From Agelaius tricolor (Eukaryota > Chordata > Aves > Passeriformes > Icteridae): 64,000 bases of DNA. The DNA lies in assembly GCA_023055355.1 (NCBI GenBank), contig JALJCS010000038.1, forward strand, positions 4,340,001 to 4,404,000, written 5' to 3'. Below, piece by piece: positions 38,901 through 50,900 of this stretch. The translations under genes and the position numbers were made by a program. The notes under the pieces were generated by a model. The model made no database searches. It was given only the letters and a program-made list of their open reading frames with translations, and had not been told where the DNA came from. Within the stretch, counting starts at the first letter, position 1. Each line of letters begins with the position of its first letter.

Positions 38901-41900
38901 GCAAGGCACACGGGTACCCTCAGGTTCAAACACCACCTGCCTCCTGTTGAGTGTCCTTTCCCTGCTGCAGAGCCACACACGGCTCATGGGGCACTCAAGG
39001 GTCAGTGATCCCCAGCCCCATGGACCTGCTCAGTCCTGCTGCAGCCTGTGCTGCTCTGTTAATGATTACAGGGCACAAACTTCCATCCCAGGCACATTTC
39101 CCATTTTCATGTTGCTGCCCCCCAGGGCAGTGCTGGTCTCCTGCTTGTCTCAGTTCCTGGGATCCCAGCTGGTGGCAGGAGCTGGGGGCTCTGTCTGGGT
39201 TAGTCACTGACCTGTGTGTGAGCAGTGCAGGATGCATTGATGTCCACACTTCACACCTCCTGCTGACACCACTGCAAGCCCAGGGGCACAGGGAACAGCA
39301 CTGCAGGGAGAGAGGAGCCTGTGATGTTCTGGTACAGCTTTGGTGACAAGACCTCAGTGACAATAAATACTGAGAGCATAAAACCCTCTTTTTCCATAAT
39401 TTCCATATCTAAACCCAGGCTTTTCCCTCATCGTGATTCACTAATCTCAGTAGCTCCCCTGAGGCTAATAGAGTCCTTGAACTGCTTAATATTCTGGAGT
39501 TTTGGAAATGACACAATTAGACTTGAATTTTCTTTCTCTTACAGTAGCAGTCTTGTTTCCAAATTGGAGTGAACTTTCATGGACAATTTGAGGAGAACCC
39601 AGAGACTTCCCTTTAAATTTAGGAGCTGCGGTTTTATTAGCACTCAGTAATTTCTAAGCAAGGCCCACTTGGAGAGAAGCAGTGTGGGAGCTGTGCCTGG
39701 CTCTGCTCAGGGCTGCACATCTGGGTAATGCTCATCCTGGAGGTCAGCTCTAAGTCACTGGGCCTCTGTAAGAAATGTTTGCTCAAGTGGAACTGCTGGA
39801 GATCGATAGTATTAACAGCTACAGAGAAAAGGTCTCCTTGCTGGCAATAAAGGAGATTATTTCTGTCCCTGAGTGTCTCAAACCAGCTCACAGCAAGGCT
39901 GTTCATGGCACTGAGGTGTAGAAAGGTTCAGCTGCAGCTAGGGCTTGAGCTAACCAAGAGTTCTTAGCCCTGCAGGAGAACAGAGATGGATTGCACCTAG
40001 CAGAGGAGTCCTGAAGCCTGCTCTGCACCCAGCAGCACACTCAGCATCCCCCCATTGTCATTCTGCTCCAGTTTGTGATCAAGTGCTGCTTCTGAATGCA
40101 AATGGAGATCAAGTCCTCCTTCTAGCTTGGATTCTGCTTGCTCAAAGATAAAGGTGCCAAGTCCAGCTTCCTGACTCTGCTGTGGATATGCAAAGGAAAT
40201 GCTAATTTCCCTAGTAGGTGGCTAGGAGAAATGGCAAGACACAGAGCTGGAGGATAGCACCCAAGATGCATATGAGGTGTGATAGCAAGTGTGGAAGCCA
40301 GGAGATGTTCCCTCCCTGCAGCATTTACACAGAGCAGGTGTTAGTCATGCAGATGTAGCTCCTCCAGATTCTCAACAGCAAACTAGATTGCTCCTTCTCC
40401 TTTGGATAGGTATCCACCCTGGGAGGACATGCTGAGCTCCCTGCAGTCACCAAGGCTTTCAGGAGGAGGCTGCAGAGCAGCAGAGGGCTGGAAATGGAGA
40501 ACCCCAGCAGGTCACACCTGGCCCTGTTGGGAGCCAGGGCTGGTTTGGTTATCAGGCTGAACACGTGGGCACTTCTCTGCCTCTTCCTCTGAACCCCCCT
40601 GCTGCCCCAGGTCTCAGGAGCACTGACATTCCCTCTCCATCCCTGCACTCAGAGTGGCTCCCAGCCTTTCCCTCTGGACTGCCATCCCCCTTCCCTTGGA
40701 CTACCTGCACTAAAATAGCATCCTTACATAAACACTAAGTCTTGCATTATTTAGAGGCCCAAAATCCCAGTACCTGCCTTAGTCAGAGCCTGTACCTGGC
40801 AGTGGGATTAGGTTTTCTCCCTATCTCTGCCAGTGCCAGTGAGTCCCTCATGACCCTCATGGAGCCCCTGCCCCACACTCTGCAGGCCCTGCCTGGCTCC
40901 CATGGCCACAATCTGCTCTGAGCAATGCTCTGCTCTGCTGAAGAGCAGCATCACAAACACACTTCTGAAAAGCCACAGAAAAACAAAATTGGCCTTTTCT
41001 TCTCTCTCCAAACAAGCAATAAACACCAACTTGCAGAGACAGAGTGGAGCAGCCCTGTTAATCACCCCTGCCCCATCTCCCCCTCCTGCCTCTGAGGACA
41101 CCAGCTTCTCTTTTCCCTCTCTGCACAGCCTAAAGGAGCAGGAAGTGAGCCAGGAGCATCTCCCCTGCCGTGGCCTGTCAGGCTCATGGAGAGGACTGGG
41201 CAGGGACTGAAAGTACAACAGGAATTCTGGAGCAGGCAGCAGAAATCCTCAGTTGCCTCCTGCTCCTGTCTGCTGGCCTGGCCCTGCCAGCGAGGTGCTG
41301 GGTGGCTGTCACTTGGCAGGGGCTGGCTGTAACCAGAACAACTGAATGAATGGAGTAGAAAATGAATATCCATGCTTTGTGAGTGAGAAACAGACATAGA
41401 AAATACTCTGTTACCTTCCCACAGCCATGCAGGGGGTCGGGGGCTTTTCCATGGAGCTCTGAGCTTGCTGCAGAGTCCTGGCTCCTGCTCTTCAGAGCTT
41501 TGTTGTGTGAACCTTGATGGACAAGGTTTAAAGCAATCCAATCTCCTAACTTGCCTCTTGTCCTACATACCAGACTGGAGGGCAAGTAGGGTATGAAACA
41601 TGCACTAAACCAGGCCCTTCTCTACAGGGTGACACAGATGTTTGTCGGGGAATATGGAAATACTTGAAGATATTGCAGTGTTTAATTGCAGTTTCACTTC
41701 TCAGGGTTATTTCAGGTAAATCTGACCTGCTTCTAATGAAATTAGCACTTTTTATCTGCAGTAACCTAGCAGCTTTTTCAGGTAGGGACATTTTCATGCT
41801 CCTGTTGGGGTGGGGTCCCAAGACACAACTTCATTACTGCTGCTAATTAATCATCCAAGGCACTGCAGATGGAAAAGGTAATTTGTTTCCTCCTGCAAAG

Positions 41901-44900
41901 TGAATAGAGGTAGCAAGCAAAATAAAACCCAGCTTCCCCATGAGCTGGGCTTGGCCTGCCCTGGCAAGACAAGAACTGAAGGGCCGTGTGTGGGAAAGCT
42001 CCCTATTAAACCTGGGGACAGCAGGGAGCTCCTGGAAGTGACAGACACACAATGGTGCTTTTGTCAGAGAGGCACCAAAGGCCAGATGATGTCACCTTGT
42101 GCTGGGCTGTGAGGCTGCTTGCGCCTCTCAGGATGGAGCTCAGCAGTATTGCACTATCTCTTCCACTGGGAGGAGGCAATGAAAAGGCTGCTTTTGTCCC
42201 ACCCTTTCTTAAAAGCAGGCGAAGAAGCTTTGTTCTAGGACAGTCTGTGGTTTTTCAGAGGTGGAAAAGACTAATTAAAGAGCCACTGCTAGCCCTGGGC
42301 TCCCACCAGCTCCCAGCACCTGCAGGAGCCCCACTCACCCCCGTGGGTGTAACTCTGCTTTTTCCTCCACATCCTTTTGACTGGCACAGAGAAATGTCTG
42401 AACTCCAGCCAGGTCCTTTGCTGTGTCACCTTAGGGTGGAAAGATTGAGTTATCCTTTAGGGCTGTCTGAGACTTCAGCACTCTGGGGCTTCCCAAGGAT
42501 AAGATCTGTTGGAAATGAGGAGAAGGAGGATGAAGAGGAAGGGCTGTATTGCCATGTCCATCAGAATGCTCTGGATTCCTCAGGTGTCAAAGGAGACCTG
42601 GACAAAATGAAGCTCTTCTCCTTCTCCCCCTGATGTGATCAGCCTCCACTGCTGCAGCCAGGGCAGCATCCTCACTGCCCCTGCCCTAGGTCAGCCAGGG
42701 ATCCTTTGGGATGGACTGGGGCCACATTTCCTTGCTGCCCTTCCAGGGACTCCCAGAAACCCAGCAGGCCCGTGATAGCTTGGGGAGCAGTCTGCAGCAT
42801 CTACAGAGAGCTTGCTGCATGGTGGAAGGAGCTCATTTAAATGAGAAAAAAAGACTTTGAGTACATTGCCAGCATTCTCCTTGCCTATTTTACTCCCCTT
42901 TCGGCTTCTGCTTTCCAGTGAGCAGTTTTATGTTTCCAAGGATCATAAATTCTCATTTTTCCACTGGGCAGGAGGTGCTCTCCTGGTCTCCGCTGCTTCC
43001 TGCGTGGCTTTTGTGTCCGTGTTGCCGAGCTACTGCAGCACAGCCCGGGCTATGCCCGGCCCATTCAGAGCAGCCCCGGGCCACGGGGGCTCGCAGCGCT
43101 CCACCGGCCCCTGATTCCCGAGGGACACACGGGGAGAGGCTTCCAGACACAGCCACGGGGAGGGCGGCGCTGCCCGGGCCGGCAGTGACCTCGGGACGGT
43201 GGGAGGCGATGCTGAGGGGGGATCGGCATGGACAGACGGCAGCCTGTGAGCTGTGGGCATGGACACTGCCGGTCTGGCAGCTCCAGGGCAGCCCCGCTGG
43301 CTCGGAGAGCTCCGGAGCATCAGCTCCGAGGGCAGCTCTCCAAGCATGGGTACTTTAAACAGCAGCCCAGATAACACCCTGTCCTCACCCCGTGTAGGTC
43401 AGCTGGTTTGAAATTAATTACATTCCTGAGCTGGAAATACTTGGATTCATCATGGCTTTAAATCCTGAAATGGGACTCGTATAGAACCAGGGGAAGGGAA
43501 GGGAAGGGAAGGGAAGGGAAGGGAAGGGAAGGGAAGGGAAGGGAAGGGAAGGGAAGGGAAGGGAAGGGAAGGGAAGGGAAGGGAAGGGAAGGGAAGGGAA
43601 GGGAAGGGAGCAGGGGCTGGGGGTCCCTGCCTGGAGCCGGTCAGTCGGGGGGCAGAGCTGAGCTCATTGCCACTCCTCATTGCCATGCTCCCTGTGTCTG
43701 TCTGGAAGGGGAGCCTGGGGAAGGGGCTGGGACAGGCCATTGTTGGGGTTGTTTATGGACACATCGATCCTGCAGCCTGCCAGGCCGGCATGGGCTGAGG
43801 GAGGCCAGGGCAGGACAGCAGCCTGAGGGCTGGCTGGGGAATTTACAGCCACACGGAGAAGTCGCTGGTTTCCAAGCCTGAGGCATCTTCCTGTGGGCAT
43901 GCAAATAAGTCCATACCCAGCTGTGACTGGGGGCATTGACATTCTCAATCTTCAAAAACCTGCAGAGCCTCTGCTTTGATTTCCCTTAATACAGCTTAAA
44001 ACACCATTTGAGCCATGGCCAGGAGCATGTTCTAGCCTTGCTGCTCCTTGTTAATGAAGAAGATGCATTTTTTGGAAGCAGAGACTGCCTCCAAGACCTG
44101 CAAACTCTCTATTTTATGACAGTTTTCATTTGCATAATGAAGGCCCTGATACCTTCAGTAATTAATCACATTATGAATTGCTTCCTTGAATAACTGTATT
44201 CATGCAGGTTGTTTCTAGTGCTGGAAACTGCACATGATTTCCAATGTGCATTAGCCCAAGTTTCATCAGCAGATGGAAGCTGGTAACTGCATGTGTAATT
44301 TATATCTGCTTGGGTGGAATTATCCAATGAAATATGCATCACACGGTGCCATTAACATTTCTAGTCATACAGTCTTTAGCTCATGGGTAAGTTAATATTT
44401 CATGCCAGCAGTGTGTGGGACTGTAGGAAAGGCAAAGTCTTGAACACAGGTATTTAAGAGCAAAAGTGGAAAGTATTCCAGGTCAAACACAGCAGATATA
44501 GAATTAATGACACTGCTAAAATAAATGAAATTAATTACCCTTGTTTGACCTGCATTTTTTTATAAAATGTCCCATCCTGTCTCCATAGTTAAGAAAGCTG
44601 CCAGGCTGCTGTATTGCTACTTGTAGGGGCAACTCCAGATCCTTTAGCATCCAGAAAGCTTTGCCCCACAGGACAGCACAAACAACAGGAGAATAAAGAT
44701 TGAATTGTGGAAGGCAGCAGAGAGAAATGTTGCTGTGTGGGTTTGGATTTGTCAGTAACCTTGATGAATCTGGGGGGAAAATCCCATCAATTCAATAGTA
44801 AGAAGAAAATCAGTGACTAGTCTGTGCTGTGACAGCAGTGACAGGTCAGCCTGGGGCCTTGTGCCAGGATAAAGGTTGGGTTATGCCTGAGCATTCTACA

Positions 44901-47900
44901 GGAGAAAGCCAGCTGTCTCAGAGTGCCTTTTCCCATGTGCTTTCCCGTCCTTATATAAATCAGTTCATTAAAATACTGATTCCTGCTTGATAGGAAGCAA
45001 TTAAATGACTGAAGCTGTGTTCCACCTGCCTCTTCTGTGGAGAAATGCAGAGAGAGCCCAAGGTGAGCTGGTGTGCTGTGAGCATGGGGCTCTGCCCTGC
45101 TCTGGGTGCTCTCACCCAGTTGTGCTCCTGCCTCCTCTGCTGGGACATGGGACATCCTGCAGCTTCTGCTGCTTGAGGGGTTTCACCTTTCAGAAGAGAT
45201 TTGAGGCACTAATGAGTTTTAACTTTTCAGGCCAAGCTGGGTCTGGCCATGGCTGGGCTGTGCCTTGGCTGTGTGCTCAGCAGGGATGCAGCAGTGGCAC
45301 TGGCTCCATGGACAGAAGGACCAACAAACTCCTTCCTCACGGAGGCCACATCCAGCCTGTGGTGCTGCACAGCTCTGGCTGGGGCTGAGGCCCTGCACAG
45401 AGCCAGGCTGGGGTGGGAGCTGGCTGGAGTTCCCTGGGTTTAGAGTCTTGCCATCACTCCTGGCAGCACCCACAGATTCACTGCTGCTGCTCCCAATTGT
45501 TCCTTTCTGTCCAAGAGAGAAAGAAAAAGCATCTCTGCAAAATCCAGGCTTGGACTTTGCTTAAAGCCTTTGAGTAAAGAGCCTTGTTTGAATGTAATTG
45601 CACCCCTGTTGCTACAATGGGAAAATACACTGTATTGCTCTTTCTTGGAAAGCACAGCTAGTATTTTCCCAGCCATTTGTGTATAAAGAAAGATAAACAG
45701 CTCTTTAGCGGGCAGAACAGTCTATCCCGGGTTTATTGACATTCATGGAGCAGACAAGGACAAACAGTTTGGTGAGCACAGGGGAGGGGGAGCAGCTGGG
45801 CTGGGGGGCCTGGGCAGAGGGGCAGAGGGTGGGGAAGCCCTCTCAGGTGCTGAGCCTGGCGAGTCCATCTGCGTGAGCCCAGGCCCTGCTGCATCCCCTG
45901 GGCCCCCGGCAGCCTGCAGGATGCACTCAGCACCTCACCCTTCCTCTCACTCCTCCCCATAAATAAAAAACGGGTACAGCTAATTTAGTTCCAGCTTCAC
46001 ACGCAAGAGCGCCAGAGATAGATTTTTAAAGAGCTTGTCTGAAAGTAATAATTCATGGGGAGATCAAAAGGCTGTGGTTTAATCCGGGGTCTGTCTGATA
46101 CCATAAACCTTGCAGAGTGCTAAGAATTCAATGAGCAGCATCAAAAGCCTGATCAACATGAAAGCCACCCAATTTTCTGTCTGTAAAGCTGGCGTGGCTC
46201 ACAATGGGTGCTGAGGAGTGGGGAAGATGTTTATCTTCTCTGCAGAGCTTGGGTGACAGAGCCACACACATTCCTCCAACTTCAGCATCCCAAAAGAGGA
46301 GCCTGGACTCCATTACCATCTCACTTGCTCCCTGTATGTCCCCAGCTGTATAAAGAAATCAGAGTTCTAATTAAATGTCTAATTACAAGGCCTAGGTAGT
46401 TTTCAGGCTGCTTGGCATTGCCTTTTCCTCCACATCCACGAATCAGAATCTGCATTGATTTGCCAAAGCAACGTGACAAAGTGGTGGATTTCAAAAAGGG
46501 ACTGCAAGAAATATGGAGTATCAAAATGCTGTGTTTGGAAGCTAAAAATGGTGCTTAAAATGGGGGCAGGAAGGATGAGTGCTGTAAACAAAGGTCTCCA
46601 GAGTACAAGGGCTCTGCCATGCTTCTATCTAACTATCAGCTAAAGCAACATTTAAAAGTCAGTGTTTAATTTTTAACACAAATGGAGGTGAGCTCAGGCT
46701 GCAGACACCTGCAGAGTTTTTCTCCAGAGATCCTGATCCCACAGAGGTTAATGTGATTATGCAAATGACTGAGGTATAATTGCGTTACTGCCGCCCATCT
46801 GGCCCTCCCTGCAGCTCCTGAGTGATTTTGTATTCCCCGTGCAGCACAGGGCTGACACACAAGGGCATCAGAGATGTCACTGCTTGGGGTTTGCTGCAGG
46901 TGCCACCTCCCATCAGACCTCTGGAGCAGAGTCCTGCTGGACCAGGCACGGCCAATGCACCGGGAAAACTCTTCCCAGATCCAAATTAACAGCCTGGGTG
47001 TGGTCCAGAGGATTGAACTCCACTTGTCCTCTCCAAAGGGATGCTTCTGACAGAGCCAGGATCCTGCCTGGCATCCCAGCTACTGCACCAAGTCCTTCCC
47101 AAAACTGTTTTTCTCAGCAGAATAAAACAAATTCCCACCTCCCTCAGCAGCTGGGATGAAACCAACACCTGGCATTTTCCTGTCAGACACTGACCACCAG
47201 ACACTGTCCCAGGTACCCCCAGGACTCTCTCAGACTCAGGTTTCTGTTCCCCCAGTATGAATTCAAAGCCAAGAACATTAAGAAGAAGAAGGTGAGCATC
47301 ATCGTGTCCGTGGACGGGGTGAAGGTGATCCTGCGCAAGAAGCAGAAGGTGAGGCTGCTCCAGCCCAGGGTACCCAAACTGGCCTTCTCCTAAAAACACC
47401 CAGGATTTGCACAAGAGAACACTCCAGTTTCCATCCTACTAATAACAACACCTTGCTGGAGAGAGAATGGAAATTCTCTGGGGAAGAGGATATTTTTCTA
47501 TCCAAAAAATGTATCTCTCATGGGATACATTTTTTCTTTCTCTTGCTAATACCAGAAAGCTTTTTCCAGGCTGCCTGGTCTGAGCCCCCCTCAGCTCTTT
47601 GTCCTTTCCACCAAGTCACTGAATCCAGATCTCCTCAGCCCCAGCTCCAAGCCTTCTTCCCCAAAGCATGTAGTTCTTCTGCATATTTGATGCTATAAAT
47701 TAATCTTAGGGACCATTTTCAGCCCTGAAGGCTGTGATCAGATATGATAAACGATCCAAAAAAAATCTATTTTTATCTGAGATATTGTTGAAACAGCCGT
47801 GGCTCATCTAATCACACTGCAGCCTGGATTGTGGCTTGGGACAAAAGCACTGTTCCCCAGTTTTCCTGCCCCTCAGTGCAGTGGAGTTTCACCTGATTTA

Positions 47901-50900
47901 CTGTAATTTTGTCTCTGCTTACAGAGAAGGGAGTGGACCTGGGACGAGAGTAAGATGGTGGTGATGCATGATCCAGTGTACAGGTACATGGCAGGGGATT
48001 CAACCAGGGAGGGCCACTCTGCCCTGGGGGATCTGTGCCCTCCTCCCACCTGCTGAGACCCCTCCACCAAGGCTTTCCAAAGGAGCATCTAAAATTAACG
48101 AGGGTACAGAGTTACTGCTGCTGGAGAATCCTTTTCACACATTTTGGAGAGTGAGATGGACTGATCTGGCTTTGAAGCTGGCTCTGCTTTGAGCAGGGTT
48201 AGACTGGGTGACCCTGGAGATGCTCCAACCTGCATTTCTCTCTGATTCTGCCTCTGAAGACAGGCTTCCCATGGTTTTCCTTCAGAGCATGGCTCTCCCT
48301 GTGCTTCTGAAGCAGGGCCTTACTCTAAGGTGTAAGTGCTCACTGGGAATTAACCCTTACAGACATGGCAAGAAAGCACTGACTTTCCATGAGATATAGA
48401 GGTATTCCACAGGCCACAAGCCCCACCCAGAGGTTTACCCTGAACATAAACCTGGTGCCTCAGGAGCCCCTGGGGATGGGAGGTGAGCCCAGTGATGGTG
48501 CATGGCCTGAGGATGGGCTTAGAGCACAGGGTGCTCCAGGCTGTGGCATCTGCAAAGTGAATTCTTGTACATAAGCACTGAGCCCACAGCCCCAAGAACT
48601 GGGATCCTCAACACTGGTTTTTGGGATCAGAGCTCTTAGTGAGGAGATAAGGAACAGAGGATATGCCCACTTCTCACCTCTGGCTTTCTTTAAAGATTAC
48701 TACAGAGATGTGGTACATTGGCAGTAATTGCTCTAACTGCAAGTTCAACACCCAAAAAATTCCAGTGACAGAAAGAGCAGAAGAAAAAAACCATTTCAAG
48801 AATCCCTTTGGTTTCTTCTCTATTCAGAGCTGAGCTCACTTGTCACATTTTCACCTAATTAAATCAAACATATATAAAAATCTTCAAAATGTTTTGCAGT
48901 ACAAGGAGGAGAGTCAGCCTGAGCAGCAGAGAGAGAAATCCTGAGAGTGCACTCAGCATCCCTGGGAGAGGCTTTTGTGCTGTGCCACCTGCCCACTGCC
49001 AAGGAGGGACCGTCTGTGTCCCCAGGGGCAGGACGGACACCACCCTGCAGGCAGTTCTGCCTCGCTGCAGCCTGGGCAGGGGTTAATTGCTGAGGCTAAA
49101 AACAGCCACTCGCTTTCCAAGACTATGGATTTTTTGCTTTCCCACAGGATCTTTAAAAAGCTTTTGCCTGCTTCAGAAACCAGAAGGTTTTCCATCAAGC
49201 CCGAAACTCTCTAAATCCATCGCCTCCTGCCTTGAGAATTGCAGGAGGGGCCGTGCACCAGCACTGCCTTGTTCCTCCAGCCCCGGGGGCTGCAAACCAG
49301 CCCATCCTTGGGACTCATGGGAGCAGAGGTGGTCTGGAGGGCACGGACTCCCCATGGTGTTCAATTAATCCCCTTTGTCTCTCTCCCACCCAGAATTTTC
49401 TATGTCTCTCATGACTCGCAAGACCTGAAAATATTCAGTTACATCGCACGGGACGGCGCCAACAACTCCTTCAGGTGCAACGTCTTCAAATCCAAGAAGA
49501 AGGTAAGGATGCTGCAGGGGATGCACCCTCCCTCTCCTGGGGATGCACCCACATCTCACAGGGTGCAGGGCCCTGGGGAGTGACCGAGGCAGTGCCAGTG
49601 CCTGGTGCTTGTCCCCTCCTGCCCAGCCCGGCCAGCGGCACATCCCACACAGGGACAGGAGCCCCCAGCCCCAGAATGGGGAACGGGGGGCGCTGCTGGA
49701 GCACCAGCCCGGGAGGAAAGCACGGGTGGGAGGCAGGGGAGGCTGGCGGTTCTCGAGGGGCGGCGGTGGCAGCGCACGGCTCCGGGCTGTCCGCAGAGCC
49801 AGGCCATGCGCGTGGTGCGCACCGTGGGACAGGCCTTCGAGGTGTGCCACAAGCTGAGCCTGCAGCACGCCCTGCAGAACGCCGACGGGCAGGCCGATGG
49901 CGCCAGCGACAAATCGGCCGAGGAGCAGCCGCTGGAAGGTGACTCACGGCTCCCGAGGGGACTGGGCATGCCCCTCCCTAAAGCGGCGGTGCGGGGATGC
50001 TTTGGGGTGGGGACACGCAGGTGGCACCTCCTTCATGGGCGAGAGCTTTGGGCCCCTTGGGATGGGGAGCGCAGGGAATCTGCCCTGCCTGCCCACTCCT
50101 ACTGAGAGCTGGGGAGGAGAAGGCTGGGCCCCCTGATTCAGCAAGCTGAGGGTCTGCAGCCCCTCTGCCAACCCATCCCTCCCTCCTGCCCCTTCACAGC
50201 ATGCTGAGACTTGGAGCAAGTCCTGGCCCTTGTCCCTGAGCTTCCCCCAAATCCCAGCCCTGCGTGGGGCCCCCTGCTCTTCCTCCAGCCTGGCAGGGAA
50301 GGGATGCTCACATTCACGTGTCCATCTTGTTTGAAGTTCACCAGATAAAGGGCTCCAAGATCACGGATGTGGACGAGGTTGGCATCGATGCTGGGGGCAT
50401 CTGTGTGTCCGAGAGGGGACCCAGAGAGCTGCCAGGTGCCAGGGGGGACCTTGGCATGCTGAAACCTGGGCAAGCCTCAAAGGAAAAGAACGGCCAGGTA
50501 ATGGGGGGTGGGCTGGAGAACGGTTCATGTGCTCTGCTGCTGCTGAGGGCCCTCTGCTCCAGGTCACTGTATCATGGCTTCATTTGGAGGTGCTTTCATG
50601 GAGACCCCATTGCAGCCCTCCCTCCTGGCTCCCTGCTCAGGACAGGCTGTTCAGCTCCCAGTTCCCCTGCAGCCAGGCCGTGTCCAGGGCTGGGCTGGGG
50701 GTTGAGGTGAGAGGCAGGGTGGGGGCTGCGGTGCATGGCTGAGCAGGCTTCTCACCCCACCCAGGCTGGATTTCTGTGCTCTCAGTGCTGCTCTGCAGCA
50801 GTTGCTCGTTCGACTGCCCTGGCAGCGATCCCTGGCTGCCCTCGTGCTCCAGGCCCAGGGAGCAACGTCCCCAGGAGGCCCAGCCCTGGCAGCGCAGGCA

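Larger units (their letters stand above)
30413..47255. other. NOS1AP-like intron 2 (16.8 kb)
   Basis: The largest intron splits the PTB domain coding sequence. It holds a six-unit minisatellite (36209-36487), a GGGAA microsatellite (43491-43610), a CpG-rich patch (42980-43300) and several AT-rich blocks that look like conserved regulatory elements (about 37,430-37,720, 44,090-44,420 and 45,960-46,200). No exon was recognised. Confidence 0.65.

Noticed and set aside
39320..39560. Possible hidden exon before TTTCTTTCTCTTACAG in intron 2
   Set aside because: A good acceptor-like sequence is present, but the following frame has no conserved residues and the exon 2-3 phases need no extra exon.
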